A DNA stretch of 64,000 bases from Aquarana catesbeiana (GCF_042186555.1 NC_133325.1:668823639-668887638), one strand, 5' to 3'. Positions 44,707 to 58,253 are shown, counted from the stretch's first letter. The notes: generated by a model from the letters alone, not told the origin. Made by a program: numbers and translations.

Positions 44707-47700
44707 TGACACAGTACACTGCAACAACATTCTCTTTTCTATAGAAAAAAAAAGGGGGAACAGGTGAATGATCACATCGATTTTCCAGTATGCTGCAAAT
44801 TGTTAACAGCAAGTGCTTATTATTGCATGGGAATAGAAGCCTCCCATAAAAGCCTGACTGACAGAAGTGATGTTGAAAACATTCACTGAATTTAAACATA
44901 TTGACCTGTGTATGACTTATGCAGGAATAGTGCAACAGTGCACTTTTCATACATGCTTTTAACAATAAATAGTGATCGAGTTAAGACCCCACTGTTATTG
45001 CTGGCAGTGTGAAGAGCAGTAGTGGCTACTTAAACTGGATATATATTGCCCCAAATCTTGACACTTAACAAAACACATGTTAAGTCATTTGTGAATGTGC
45101 AGCAAGAACACACACTCAAGAGAATTTTTTTTTTTTTGTAAAAAAAAAAAATCAGTTTTATGGATAGAAGAGTCAGTTTTCCTTATAACATAAAAATAAT
45201 TTTCCCTTTAACCAAAGTTCTGCTGGGCAGTCAACACATGAGAACATGATGGATAAAATGCAGTGAATGGTGTGACATCTATTTGTTCTTGTTACGGTGA
45301 CTAGGCTACCAGTTCCAGTCACAGCAATTGTTTTTCTACTGTTAGACGGAATGAGTCATAAAAGGGAAGTTTAAGCTTTACTGAAAATTTCAGTAACTGA
45401 TACCAAAAACATGGTTTTACATAGGTGCTTATTGCCAAACATTACCCACTCCAGCTATTGTTAGTGATCAATTTCACAGAGATATAAAACCACATCCAGT
45501 ATAGGCTAACAGTGGGAAAACCCCATGGGTACCATTCCTCTAAAATGGAGATGCTGTAATGAAATGCTAATGATCTCCAGAGCCTGGTGCCAAAATTTGA
45601 AATCAGACCTCACCATATCTCATGCAGAAAGCCTGCAGGAAAAGATTGAAATGTTATTTCTTTGATTTTTTTTACTTTTTATTTACCAAATGGGTAACAT
45701 TTCATGCTGTTCCATAATAACTTGTTCATAGAATTAACCAGCAGATAAGATCAGGGAAAAACGGATGTCAATGAAAACTACTTACATTATATTTTGTATT
45801 GAATTAAGGCGAGATAACAAAGGGGAGATGAAAAAATGTTGGGAACCCCTTGCCTTATGCTCCTATGAGAAAGTAGCCTCTCTGCACCCCTATAGTTATG
45901 CCCTAGATAAGAGCATTTGCAGTCCATCTACAGGTGAGACATTTGGGGAGAGGGTAAATAGAACTGATGTGTTTGGTTCTACAAATAATAAGATTGCATA
46001 GATTACAATTGTAATGGACAATTACTAGTCCATTGAAAAGAGGTGACACTTGTACATACAGTGAAAATTAAAACCCATCTTAGGCAAATGGTGAATGGAC
46101 ATTGTCCATACACTGAAGGATAGTGGAAATTAAATGAACATTTCTCAGGTTTAACACATCAATAAGCAAAGTCTGAAACAACACATTAAAGCACCTAAAT
46201 AATATACAACTGAAATGCAGCTGTATAATAGGTGATGTTTAAATGCAGAAACTATGGGGGAAAAAAACTAAACTCGAATGTTAAAAATGAAAAAAATATA
46301 TATCATTTTGTTTTCAATTAAGGCTAAAGTGGCCATGCTGTGTGTTAAATACAATTGCCCTTGCAGTCCAGTCTGGTCCAGCTTTAAGGACCTATTCTGT
46401 GTGCTACTACCAGCTTTTGTGGTAGTGGTGAACTCACTACTGAAACCAATGAGGATGTCATGTAGCTCCTCTAGACAGACATATCACACAGAGCAAATTA
46501 AAAAGGTTGATAGAAACCCAGTGCACTATTTCACATACATATTACCAGATTCGTTTAGAATATTCATATCTGGTTTGTGATTTACATGGTGACTAGAGTC
46601 TTAAAGTAAATTAGGTATCTTAATTAAAATAAATTAAAATAAATGTCAGTTCAAAAAGATTTGTACGTGACATTTTAATAATATGAATTTGGGAGAACTT
46701 TCTCTCTGAACGGAGACAAAAGAACATACATCACAGAACTGATCTGCAGTAAACTGAATATTTTGTATTACCCCTTCTAGTCCTGATCCACATCAAACTA
46801 AGCTTAAATGTGCCAATTCAATTTAGGGATGTTTGAGTTGGTTTATTTATTTTTATTGTATAAAATAACGAATCCTACTCTCTACAATCTGATATGAAAA
46901 TGAGCACAATGCATTATGAATTTATATAAATATTTATATATTGCAGCTACCAGTTCTTAAATATGCTGGCTGCATATTTCTGCACATTTTCCTTTTTTTT
47001 TTTTTGCCTGGTGATCCTGCCATTAACATACGCCCAGTCCTAGGATGATAATGCTTACTTGCCCTTCTTTATCAAGTCAACCGAAACAAGATAGGACTAT
47101 GGAACACCACCCCCTCTACTGTCCATTACATAGCTGGGTGGGGTTCTGCAGTTCTCAAAGAACAATGTAACTGATAACAGTCAGCACAGGATTTTGTTTT
47201 AACTCACAAGATTCCTAGCAAGAGCAACAGGTATTTTTCAGAACTAATTAGATTGCTTTCAATGGTACATTTAACAGACCAAAAGGGACAAAATAAGATC
47301 ATAATTAGGGTTTTTATAATCTTTAAATAGCAGTGCCATCAATCTTAGTGCTAACTTCCTGTTATCTACTGCACAACAGCCTTCATACCGAGAAAGTGAG
47401 CGTAGCAGTGCTGTAAGCCAACCAGGCTTTACAGCATTGCACAGTGCTATGAATCCAACAAATGAAGCTTGCTAATTTAGGAGAGCACGAGAGTTACTAA
47501 TGGAGTCTAGACCAAGCTGTATTGCTTTGACTACAGTGAATAAAAGAAAATATCAGGGACCTGGCTATGGTGTCTGAGCAAGGGTTGATGGATTAGAAAA
47601 CTGGTAGTAAGACAGTTCACACACATATGCCTTTTGAATATGTATTTAGGGCTTTCCCTCTAACTACACTTAAAAGTGCCCTGTTACTAAGCAACTGTGA

Positions 47701-50700
47701 ACAGTTTTGAGCATAGCATGCAAAGTAGGGGTATGACCAAAGTGGTAATGGCATGATGATGATAAACAGGTGTGTGTGTTAAAATCTTTGGAAATGTTGG
47801 CAGGTATAGTGTAATAGAATTCAGGATCTAAAAGGATATGTTGTCCAGTAAACGTTAAATAAGGCAGCACAATTTCTCTGCCTGTGAGGCATGTACCCTT
47901 AGTTTACTAATGCCTATTAACCTTTGAACAGAAACTTGGTGTTTAAGAGGTAAGAAATAGCACTGGGCCTGAAATACATTAAATCAGAATGAAAGCCACC
48001 CCTAGAAGAATTCCTTGCTAAAATTTAGCATTATTTTACTTTCAATATGCCTATGGCAGAAGCAGAGAAACAGGTTAGTTCAGACGTCATGGGTCTTCCT
48101 GTAAAGGGCATTAAAGAGGACCTTTACTCAAATAGTCCACATTTAAAGCCTACGTTTTGACAAAAAAATAATAATAAAGAATAAGCACAAGGCATATTAC
48201 TTATTTTCAGTGAGATGTGTTCTCATCTAGCAGAAATCTTCCTCCTCTGATGCCCACACTCCCCTACTACAGTAATCTTCCAGCGAGACGGGGGGATATT
48301 AGAATTAAAATCATCCTGACGGGCGCTTACTGAGAGTGGCCAATTATGCCTGCCTTTTCCACCCACCTTCTCCATTCAAAGAAACTGTGCTACAGCTTTT
48401 CTATGAAAGCAACATAATCTACCAATAGAGGGGGCAGACCTTTCAATCATCCACCCACCTATCCTCCATTCATAGATTATTTTTCATTCATAAAAGCTGT
48501 TCTACGATCTCTATGAATGGAGGAGCTGGGTAGAAAGAGTGGGCATAGTCTTGACATACTCTTGACAAGTGCTCTCAGTTCTATTACCCCATCACACCAG
48601 AAGATTATAGCAGTAGGGGTGGGGGGCATCAGAGGAGGAAGATTCTGCTAAACTAGGAAACAGCAGCACAATAGACACATCTCACTGAATGTAAGTAATG
48701 TCCCTTGTGCTTGTTCTGTCTTTATTTATATATGTATTTTTTTTTTAAAGAACACTTAGGCTTTAAATAAAGGCAAAAAATCCATGACTGCACTGAAAGT
48801 CTACTCCAGGTTGGGACACACTTAGAATAATTTCCAGTGGGAGAAGTCTGAAGAAACTATTTAACATGTCCAAAACATCTCAACTGGCTCTTTTAAATTT
48901 TAAAGTTCAGGGTGAAATTTTTCATTAAAATTCAACAATAATGTACTGTTTTGGCTTTTTATAATTTGTAAGATTCTGTTTAATTGGGCACATTTGAATA
49001 TATTGACAAAAAAAAATTAAACAACTATATTAAATTATTATATATTAAAAGAAGATGACATAAAAATATGTTTTTATTTCCTCTAACTTGCCTGTTTTGT
49101 TGCCTCTTAGAGCCACTTTCACTTATTTGCATTTTTTGTTTTCTGTATTGTTTACCATCAAGAAATTTGTCTCTGTTAAAACCTGAAGTGCTACTGCATC
49201 TTACCAAAGCATGTAAAGAGTATCTTTTGTGGTTCTACACATTAAACTTTGTCTACTAAATAATACAAGCTCAATGAGGTTTAGCATAGGAGAGTGTAGC
49301 TAGAAACACAACACTCCTATCCCCTATATGAAAAAGGGACCCGAAATAAAAAATAAAATCAACAAAAACGTAATATTATTAAAACATAAGTAACAAATGC
49401 ACCAAATAACGTCATCAAAAGATGCTGACCTAAGACACAATGCTCCAATGATACACGATAAGATCAAAGAAAAAAAAATCTTTAAAATCAATAATATACA
49501 GTATGACAACTACATCTTGTAAATTATACCCAATACTGCCGGCAGTCTATCCCTCTAAAGAATATTTGCCCCCGTTTCATCCCTTCCTAACAATCAGATA
49601 ATAAAATACAGCACCTATAAATAAGCAAAAAAAATATATATATACTGAAATCATCTATTGTTAGTTTTTAAGATATGGCGATAAACGAGCCTAGTTCAGC
49701 AAATCTTGTAGAAGCCATAGCAGATCAACCAGCTTATTGAAAAAAGGTGGCAGTAATGCACTCTATGTGTGCACAAATACATAAGAAAATACACAGACTT
49801 ATAAAATTGCATACACGGGTAATCTCACACGTCTCTGTTCTCTCTCACACACATATTGACAGCTAGAAGGAACAGGATACAAATTGGAATGGGTGTCGTA
49901 CTTAAAACAAGAGACTATGCTTGTATAAAAAGATTGCTTAGAGCCACAAATGCAGTGTTTGTTAAACGGTTGTTTTGGTTTTAGGTTCTATTTACATAGT
50001 ACTATGTAAGAGAGGTTTGTTGTGTTTCTGTTTTTTTACAAAAAGTTTTTGATTAGTCTGCATTTAAAATGTCTTTTAAACTCATTCTGCTGGCAGCATA
50101 TTTGGTAATAATATAACTTATTAAAGTCAGATGTTGTCCGTTGAAGTAATGCAACAGATAGAATGATTCTACGAAGGGAATACTGTAAGGGTTTATTTAT
50201 AGCCCACTAATCAACCAGTACAGGTCTGCCATTCCAACTTGTACCCTTCTGCCCTCCCAAAATATGAGGTCTGATCAGCGTGCTCTGTGGTTAGAGGTTA
50301 AAAAGCAGATTATAAAATACCTAAATTCAGATCTTTTTTTTTTTTTTTGTCCTGATTTGGCCTAAAATGGAGTGTAATAAACAAACTCTGATCTGGAAAA
50401 GACCAGAATCGGTTAAAGCTATGAAACAATGTGCACTGGATATCTATTTTCACTAACAAGAAAAACACTACGTCAGCTACCACAAATTAAGATATTTTCC
50501 TGATGTGAATTTTTGTTAGAAAATAAGTGGAGTCGTGTGTTTAATTTCATCTCAGAGTTCCAAGCAGGCATTTTTTTCTTCTTGAAAATAGGATTCCAAA
50601 CTAGTGTGTTTAGAGTCAGTTGACTGTGCAATCTCTTAGTGGCAACTGAAACAGCTACTAAAAATGAAAACTAAAAGAATAAAAAGGACAACATTTTTTC

Positions 50701-51165
50701 CTGAAAAAATCTCCTCCTTTTCCTGGTATAAGAAGATCATAGTGTATTATCGCTCTATGGCCATTACATGGCAGATAAAAAGCCCCATTAACTTTGTGGG
50801 TTCAATCTCTTTTTTTTCCTCTATTTCATTTTTTTTTTTTTAGTTTTTTTTGTACTTTTTTTAAGCCCACGTTAAAAAAGTGGGCACAAGGCAAAGCTGT
50901 AAGTTATTCCAGAAAGTGTGAAAATCACTTGGGCAATTGTAAAAACACTTCAGGGTACAAAAAAGCTTGACTACATATTTCAGTTTTCGTCCTCGAAAAC
51001 ACAACATAAAAGTGGGCTTAATGCTCCTTTTTGTATTCTATATGCACCTTGGCCTATGGCGTTTTTGCCCTGTGGCCTGCAGGGCGATAAGTGCGCAATA
51101 CGATATAACCAGTGAAAAGTCCAATTTAATTCCCCTAGTTTGCTGCAACCAGGGTTAACTTAATC

Positions 51166-51853
51166 TCAAAACTCCCATTCGATAGGCTCTTCCCGGCTAG
51201 CGGCCTTCTCTAAACGATGAATTATGCTGTTCAAGTTTGCGGCTTTCTTTTTCCTCAAGGTGTTGTCCCGTGTGTTTTTGGAACTTGATGTCTCAGAAAA
51301 GCTGAACAAGCTCTGGATAGAGTTTCCTTTCTGTGAGCTTGTACTTGGCACGCTGGATAGTTTCTCAGAATCCTCTTTAGGTTTTTGGAAACCTTCCTTC
51401 GTGGGAAGCAAGCTTGAGGCAGCTGAGGTAGAGGCATGCTTTTCAGTAGCAGATTTCGGTGTTGTGTCTAAAGTTTCCCCAGAACACCGAGTTCCAGGAA
51501 GGGAAGTCCGACTTTGCAGCTTTCTCCGGCCTTCCTCCTCCCTATCAACTAAGATGTCTCTGTCTGACCGGATGGATTCTGGTTTCTCAGTAGATCTAGC
51601 ATCTTCACCCTCTTCAAAAGCTGAATCAGTCTGTCCTCCCTGAGACTTTGAGTTGTCACTGTTGAATTCATCTCCTTCTAATAGACCATGCTTCCCATCA
51701 CTTGTGCTTTCCATGTCTACTCCATCACAGCTATCTCCCTCTGAACTTTGGGCTGCTCTACTGCTTGTAGCTGATGGAGAATCACTGGAACCAATTTGTC
51801 CGTGGCTTCCTGCTTGAATTTCTTCAATGAACAGTTCTCTGCGAATACGAGAC
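51166..51853 (-). CDS. CUX1: CUX1 terminal coding exon (C-terminal tail)
   Basis: Last exon of the homeodomain transcription factor CUX1, on the minus strand. The acceptor TTTCTCTTCTGCAG ends at 51,854 and the exon begins with G, completing the Arg codon split by the intron (phase AG|G). It encodes SRIRRELFIEEIQAG, the end of the homeodomain and start of the tail, then a Ser/Glu/Asp-rich region with SSEGDSCDGV. It closes with RKKKAANLNSIIHRLEKAA and EEPIEWEF, followed by TGA at 51,166. The basic block and the EEPIEWEF terminus match the CUX1 C-terminus as I know it from mammals. The middle (about residues 50-190 of this exon) is low-complexity and expected to diverge. In mammals the C-terminal regions act in repression. 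Confidence 0.93.
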
Positions 51854-54441
51854 CTGCAGAAGAGAAACAAAAAAACAGTTTTATAAATTATGAAGAATAT
51901 TCAGGTTTACTTCTAAGGCCTCACACACACAAGTCATTTTTTTATTTAACTCTCCTAGAAGCCAGCGTAGTTTTTGCAGGAAAAATCCTGATGCTTGTAC
52001 AAGCATTTAGGCACGTTTACATGTGTTAAGCGCTTGGGCATTAATGCATTTAACTGGCCAGAATAAATTATTTATTTTGGTCATTGAAATAATTTAACAC
52101 TCAAGCGCTAAACGTACCTAGTGTTAACACATGTTTAGGCCCATTTAGACACACTTGCAAGCTTCAAGTGTTTTTTTCTGCCCAAACTCTGCTGCTCCTG
52201 GATGCACCGGCAGAGAGTTTTTTTTCTGCCTGTAAAAGTGTCTAAAAGTCTACGTGTGTATGGACACATACGCTAGCATGCAGGGGAGTTTAGAGGCAGG
52301 AAAAAAATGCCAGACACCCCTAGGAGCAGCTGCAAAAACGTCCAGTGTACATGAGGCCTAACTAGTCAAATAATTAAACATCATATGTCTTTGGCTGACT
52401 AAAAGCAAGCAAATTATAGTGTAGCTAATGATTTTTACTGGTCCATCTGAATCGGGTTGCTACACAAGCTCTATGTTTCTGCTAGATCATAAAAAACCTT
52501 CAGGACAGTGCTAGCCAAAATTCTTGAAAAAGAGACTCAAGTACACCTCCCAACATCACCAAGTGGCCACACATAATATTCAGTGTAGGTAATACTATAA
52601 AAAATTGTGGACTGCAACAATTTAATGCAAATTGGATAATTGGACATACAAACGTAATCAGTTTTTCTGAATACACAGCAATATCTTCTGTTATGCCCAT
52701 TAGCTATCCTGTACGAAAGAGGTTTATTTTGTCTGACGATGGTTCATCCTATGCATCATATTTGTCTCTCGAGTACACAAATATATGGCTTTCCTTTTTT
52801 GTTTTAATTTTGATGTATTTCTTTTCTGGCCACTCTGATGTAATAGTATGGTCACCTTGTTACAAATACTTGCTTACATACTGATGGCTTTGTATTTGTA
52901 ATTTTTCTCAATCAACAGTTTGTAAATGGAAAAATTGTGGACTGTAAGAAAATGTCAGATTGGGTAAAGGTTACGAACTATTGCTAAAGATCAGTCATTA
53001 CAGTCCCTTTACAGACCAATACTTATCACAATCAGTATTCATCACTGAATCCTGGGCAGTACTGAAGCCAAAGGCCCTCAATCAATCACTTGCAAACATT
53101 TTTAATACCTATTTCAATGTACAAATCACTACCACAATAAATGCAATAAATGATAAAACCAGCTCATGTAAAATATATACCAACTCTCATCTAAACCTAA
53201 CTTCCTCATTGAAGCTATGTGCATATCACTGATATTAAACGTGAAAGCGCTGGACTTTCTTTTACACCACTAGGTCCTTTGATACCCATACTACAACCAA
53301 ATAAACATTTCTACTTGTGACCCTTTGTTAATACATTTGGACCACATACATTATAGAACATTTCCAATAGTGCAGTGCCAAAAAAAGTGTTTAACAAAAT
53401 GTTCCAAACATGGGATGTATGTATGCATATCTCAGTACTAGACTTTTTTGTACAAACATCATGTCTAGCACTGAGCCTTGTCTGTATCCCATTTTTGTAA
53501 CAATTTTTTTGTTAATTTGTATAGATCATTAGCGAAGATTCTGCACCAATTATATGAAAGGAAGGGATCTATGAGACATTGCTTATTTCATTATTTTATT
53601 AATGTCTTGTAATGTTCAGCAAAGAGAAGTATTCAGAGATTGATTTTTGAAAAAAATCGTAATCAGATTATTACAAGTTGGTACATGAAAGGTTACTACA
53701 AGTAAATGATAATCCTACAAATGAAATGATGGATCTGAATGCTAGCCCCTGCTGATGCCCCATTGGACAAAACATGTAAGGTGGAGTTTGTTCATCTGAC
53801 TTCATTACATCTTCACTTTTGAATCAATAGTACCGGTTTTTGCTGTATGTATTATTAGGTATAGTATAACGGCAGGTTTAGCTGTAATGTCTTAGTATTG
53901 TTTTTAAATAAAATTGATGAAGGGCAATGCTTACACTATCTGTGATTATTGCTTTTAGTTCTTCAGATGTTGCAAGTAACAGTTATCCTTAGACACAATT
54001 GAAGGCGCATGCAATAGCGTCCTCTAATATGCACATGGACATTTAAGTTTCCTGTGCACCAGAGTGGATGTATGATATTGGCAAAAGTGCTGTAAGATTT
54101 CAGATTTTTTTCTGCTAGGAAAACATCAGTGATCAGCTGACAAATTCTCCCCCAAAAGGCTTGGTCAGAAATTGCCTGGCAAGATCAGGTTTATATGAAT
54201 ATGATTAAAGCCTGATCTGATTACTTGTTAGACTGGGTAAAGCTAATCCTGTCAGTAAGTGCCTTAACAAATTGCAACCGATCAGAAGTAACCCGCCTAC
54301 CTATTATAGATTTACTATTGGTTGCACTTAGCATATTCTCTTGGCACTGCCTTAAAGGATAAGTCAGTTTATATTTAGAACCCATACCAGAAATCCTGTG
54401 TATTCCCAGTATAAAATGCTTGGCTCAGTAGCGGGTTTTAC
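51854..54441 (-). other. CUX1: CUX1 intron between homeodomain exon and last exon
   Basis: 2,588 bases with donor GTAAAA at 54,441-54,436 and acceptor CTTCTGCAG at 51,854. Contains one MITE (51,915-52,362). The rest is AT-rich, with no RNA gene or exon seen. Confidence 0.9.
51915..52362. mobile_element. MITE with GGCCTCA ends in the last CUX1 intron
   Basis: TAAGGCCTCACACACACAAG at the left faces GTCCAGTGTACATGAGGCCT at the right. The interior has inverted TTAAGCGCTTGG/TCAAGCGCTAA and AAAAACTCT motifs. The left end is only about 60 bases from the acceptor site of the last exon. Confidence 0.75.
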
Positions 54442-54706
54442 CTGTAATTATGGAACCAGTTAATAACAGTGCTGGTTTTCAGGTTTAGCTGTGTGGCAAG
54501 CTCCTCTATAGTTTTTGGAGAAGGGTATGGCTTTTGCTGGTAAGCCCTTTTCAGGGCTTCTTTCTCCTCTGGAGCCAGCACCACTCGTGGCTTCTTCAGA
54601 TGATGTTGTGGCTGGGGACTGGAACCCTGGCTGTAATCCAGGCTTGCAGATGGAGGGTCACATGGCTGACTGTCACTCACTGAGCTGTGTCGTCTTTTCA
54701 TATATG
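54442..54706 (-). CDS. CUX1: CUX1 homeodomain exon
   Basis: 265-base internal exon, minus strand. Acceptor TTACTTGCAG, then CA TAT ATG AAA (second and third bases of an Ala codon); donor AG|GTAAAA. 87 full codons plus split codons at each end. It encodes YMKRRHSSVSDSQPCDPPS, a Gln/Pro-rich linker (SPQPQHHLKKPR), then most of the Cut-type homeodomain: LAPEEKEALKRAYQQKPYPS, helix 2, and recognition helix 3 beginning STVINWFHNYR, completed in the last exon. The protein binds DNA through three Cut repeats plus this homeodomain; the Cut-repeat exons must lie beyond base 64,000. The text agrees with CUX1 rather than CUX2 as far as I remember the two. Confidence 0.94.
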
Positions 54707-54799
54707 CTGCAAGTAAGAATGAAAAACATTTATTGATTTCCACCTCAGAAAATAAACAAAGAATCATCCAAATTCCCATACAACCTTAATGAGAACCAA

Positions 54800-55270
54800 A
54801 TCCCCACTATACAGAGCTTTAGTTAGACCTAATTTAGAATACTGTGTCCAGTTCTGGAGACCACACTTATAAAATGATATTGAAAATACAGTCTGAGTCT
54901 AGAGACAGGCAAAAAATGGTGAAGAATCTGAGGAATAAAACATATCAAGTAAGACTGCAGGGACCTTAATAAGTACAGCCTCATAGAAAGAAGGAAAACC
55001 AGAAACATGATCAAAACCTTTAAATACGGGGGTTTAGGAGGGCATAATTCTCATGACGTTTAGATCAAGAACACAGGGGCAAGACCATAAACCACTAACC
55101 TTAGAAAGTATTATATTACTGAAAATGTAGCATACGTAGTGAATTGCTCAACAGTGAATTTAAGCATGCTTGGGATAAACATAGGTCTCAGACAAAAAGA
55201 GTTTTAATTTAAAAAAAATGGCAGACTTGATGGACCACTTGGTCTTTTTCTCCACTTATACTTCTGTGTT
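54800..55270 (+). mobile_element. CR1/L2-type LINE 3' fragment
   Basis: Plus-strand text matching the end of a CR1 ORF2: a frame with RPNLEYCVQFW near 54,815-54,850, then decayed sequence and the 3' end GGCAGACTTGATGGACCACT with TTTTTCTCC (55,222-55,255). A different subfamily from the copy at 26-28.4 kb. Confidence 0.7.
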
Positions 55271-55271
55271 T

Positions 55272-55580
55272 CTAAGGCTGGCCATAGACCGGTCAAATCT
55301 CAGCCAGTTCAGCAGGAACCAGCCAAGATTCAAACCATGTATGGGCAGGCTGAATGTATCCAAATTGATCGATCAACTTGGATACAACCACCCTACCGGA
55401 TTTTATATATGATTATCGCTAGTGGCTTTTATAGCCTCTAGCAATAATCACTGTCTTCTCCTGCCGGTTGCAAGGAAGAAACTTACTGAGTATGGCCTGG
55501 CTACATTTGTAGCTAGAAAGCAGGGACGGATTCAGAGCAGATAATACAACTGATAATACAATAGTGGTTCAGTTGGCCTT
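55272..55580. mobile_element. MITE with TAAGGCTGGCC ends
   Basis: TAAGGCTGGCCATAGACCGG at the left and CAGTTGGCCTTA at the right. The interior has inverted GATTATCGCTAGTGGC / GCCTCTAGCAATAATC around 55,412-55,452. Non-coding. Confidence 0.65.
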
Positions 55581-56514
55581 AGTTCATTTGCAACATCACC
55601 GATTAAAAACAAAGGAAAGATCAATCAACTTGTCCAAAAGGATACAAAAAGTATTAAAAAGCAGTTTCTTCCTTTCCTATTACCAATTTGCCATTTTCTA
55701 ATTCAAATTATCTGCAGAATAAAACTTGTGAAAATCTTTTTTGAAGAAGGTACTTAAAAAAAGAAGGTTTTAAAAAAAGATTTATGCTGCTCGTAAATAA
55801 CCAAATCCTGCTCCTATGCAACAGTCCAATTAAAAAGTTCAGTCCAGAAAAAAAAGGATCAAGGCTTTTATTTGGGGGGGGGGGTGGGGGGTAGGTAGCG
55901 GAAGTCCTGCCCCACCACTGGTAAAAATTTGGGGCTCCTATCATCTTGCGCAGCCTGTCAGAAGCCACATACAGAGAATGCAGCAGCAGACCGAGAGGAT
56001 GAGCTCACAGTGCCTCTCCTCACTTCTTGTCAGAGTCACTGAGCTCAATGGACAGTTTGGAGTCTTGGACCAATGGATAAGTACCATTGGCCCAAGCTGT
56101 CCAATAAAAATGCTGCAGTGGTGGCACGCCTCTCACTGCAGTGTCATAGAAGGCGAAATGTATCTAAAAGACAGCTGCTCCCTTCCAGCCCAGCCCTCTT
56201 AACTACAAGGAAAAATCATGGGTTTATGGGTATAATATTTACCCACAATCCCATGTTTTTCTCACACAGTTAAGAGGGAAAATGAGAATCTGCTGCTGAA
56301 GAGGTACAAGCTAAATCATATATTATTATGCTATATATTATAAGATAATAATTTATTATTGATCTATTTATTGTGGAATTACTGGTTTGAAGTTATAATC
56401 TTCAATAATTTGTGCATTAAGCCACCTGCTTGAGTACAGTTTTTGAAAATATAGTGAATTACCTTAAAAATAATATATAATAATTATTTCTATATTACTT
56501 ACTCATGGTAATTA
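55581..56514. other. Intronic stretch, nothing recognised
   Basis: A G-run cluster at 55,874-55,891 and some moderately GC-rich sequence with local inverted repeats (CCATTGGTC/GACCAATGG around 56,068-56,095). No gene seen. Confidence 0.4.
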
Positions 56515-57000
56515 ACCCCTTGCCACCCAGGCCATTTCTGACACTTCTCTCCTACATGTAAAAATCATTTTTTTTGGCTAGAAAATTACTCAGAACCCTC
56601 AAACATTATATTTATGTTTTAGCAGACACCATGGGAAACAAAATGGTGGTCGTAGCAACTTTTTATGTTACACGGTATTTGCGCAGCAATTTTTCAAAGA
56701 AACCGTTTCATGAATTAAAAAAAGCAAACACACTAAAGATAACCCGATTGTTTTGTATACTATGAAAGATGATGTTACGTCAAGTAAATAGACACCTAAC
56801 ATATCATGCTTTAAAATTGCGAAAACTTGTAGAATGGTGCCAAACTTCAGTACGTAAAAAAAAAACCATTTTTTACAGGTTACATGTTTAGAGTTAGAGG
56901 AGATCTAGTGCTAGAATTATTGTTCTCGCTCTAACCTTTGCGGCGTGTCTAACCTGTGTGTATCTGGCTCTGATACTAGCCAGTCCCTTACCAGTCACTG
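56515..57000. repeat. CCACTTGAAGAC-type dispersed repeat, copy 3
   Basis: Starts near ACCCCTTGCCACCCAGGCC and continues with TTCTGACACTTCTCTCC, AACCCTCAAACATTATAT, AAAATGGTGGTCGTAGC and AAGATGATGTTACG in the same order as copies 1 and 2. Confidence 0.65.
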
Positions 57001-57244
57001 GCCTCACCACACGTCCCTGGTGTAATGCCCTTTTTTTGGAAAAAAAAAATCTCCTTCAGATGAAAACTTTATATTGCAAGGTTATTGCAGTATTATACCT
57101 TTCTCTGGTCTCAACAAAATGTTTGCTATACCAGGTAATTTCTCAAACTGTCTGGAAGAGCTCTGGATCTTAACACTAGCAGTCTTAGAGGTGTACTAGG
57201 AAAAGGAGCACCATCTCCATTCTCCAGTTATGGTGAGTCCTAAA

Positions 57245-57415
57245 AAGCATCTCTAAAGCTGGGAACACACTAACAGTCAGGGTTGCATGAAAAAAAACTG
57301 TCAGCTCCGGTCGAGGACAGACCGTCATACACACGGCCGAATGTCGGCCATTTTTTTTTTGAACCGGCCGTTGTCTCCCGACATTCGGCCCATGTGTACG
57401 GAATTTTAGTATAAG
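57245..57415. mobile_element. Short MITE-like palindrome
   Basis: TAAAGCTGGGAACACACTAA at the left, inverted ATTCGGCC/GGCCGAAT around a poly-T at 57,350, and CCCATGTGTACGGAATTTTA at the right. Resembles the other CACACG-type MITEs but is shorter. Confidence 0.5.
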
Positions 57416-57839
57416 TTTCTGCCATCATTATCACAACTGGCAAAACACAAAGAAGCGCAGTCTGCATCTCTTTAGCCTTGAAGAGTCCTAGAAAGTATTT
57501 TAACATAAATTAAATGCCAATTGCAAGGGATACATATTTAATAACAGGAGAATACAAGATAACTGGTGTAGCAAAAATATACATAGATAAAGTATCTATC
57601 TATCCACATTATATATATCCACTATACTGTATATATACAGTTGTGCTCATAAGTTTACATACCCTGGCAGAATTTATGATTTCTTGGGCATTTTTCAGTG
57701 AATATGAATGATAACACAAAAACTTTTCTTTCATTCATGGTTAGTGTTTCGCTGAAGCCATTTATTTTTAATCAACTGTGTTTACCCTTTTTAAATCATA
57801 ATGACAACAGAAACTACCCAAATGATCCTGATCAAAAGT

Positions 57840-58253
57840 TTACATACCCCAGTTCTCAATACCATGTATTGCCCCCTTTAACATCACTGACAGCTTGAAG
57901 TCTTTTGTGGTATTTGCATGAACTGCACGTTTGACCTCTCCCCAGAGTGGCTCAATGATATTGAGGTCAGGAGACTCAGATGGCCACTCCAGAACCTTCA
58001 CTTTATTCTGTTGTAGCTGATGACAGGTTGACTTAGCCTTGTGTTTTGGATCATTGTCATGTTGGAATGTCCAAGTACGTCCCATGGGTAGCTTCCTGGC
58101 TGATGAATGCAAATGTTCCTCCAGTATTTTATAACATACTGCATTCATCTTGCCATTAATTTTGACCAAATTTCCTGTGCCTTTGTAGCTCACACATCTC
58201 CAAAACATCAGCGATCCACCTCCGTGTTTCACAGTAGGAATGGTGTACCTTTC
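57840..58253 (-). pseudogene. Tc1 transposase, C-terminal half
   Basis: The minus-strand frame from 58,232 begins MKHGGGSLMFWRCVSYKGTG, then NGKMNAVCYKILEEHL, TFQHDNDPKHKAKSTCHQLQ with the second catalytic Asp, and ESPDLNIIEPLWGEVKRAV with the Glu position of DD34E; the usual NPIE reads NIIE. It ends at a stop at 57,840. The other half, with the first Asp, is 5.5 kb away beyond the L1 insertion. Confidence 0.92.

Larger units (their letters stand above)
37436..51165 (-). other. CUX1: Inferred CUX1 3' UTR and downstream flank
   Basis: Directly follows the CUX1 stop on the minus strand. AT-rich, no credible reading frame, and noticeably fewer decayed repeats than the region below 37 kb. Mammalian CUX1 transcripts have a 3' UTR of many kilobases, so part of this should be transcribed exon. 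Candidate AATAAA signals (TTTATT on plus) lie at 50,192, 49,073, 48,721, 46,842, 46,852, 40,628 and 40,254 among others. I cannot tell which is used. Insertions: a Tc1 (41.5-43.1 kb) and two MITEs (43.9-44.7 kb). A (AAT)n run sits at 38,328-38,350. Confidence 0.5.

Noticed and set aside
51224..51643. 139-codon open frame on the plus strand
   Set aside because: It is the antisense of the CUX1 last exon and has no independent support.
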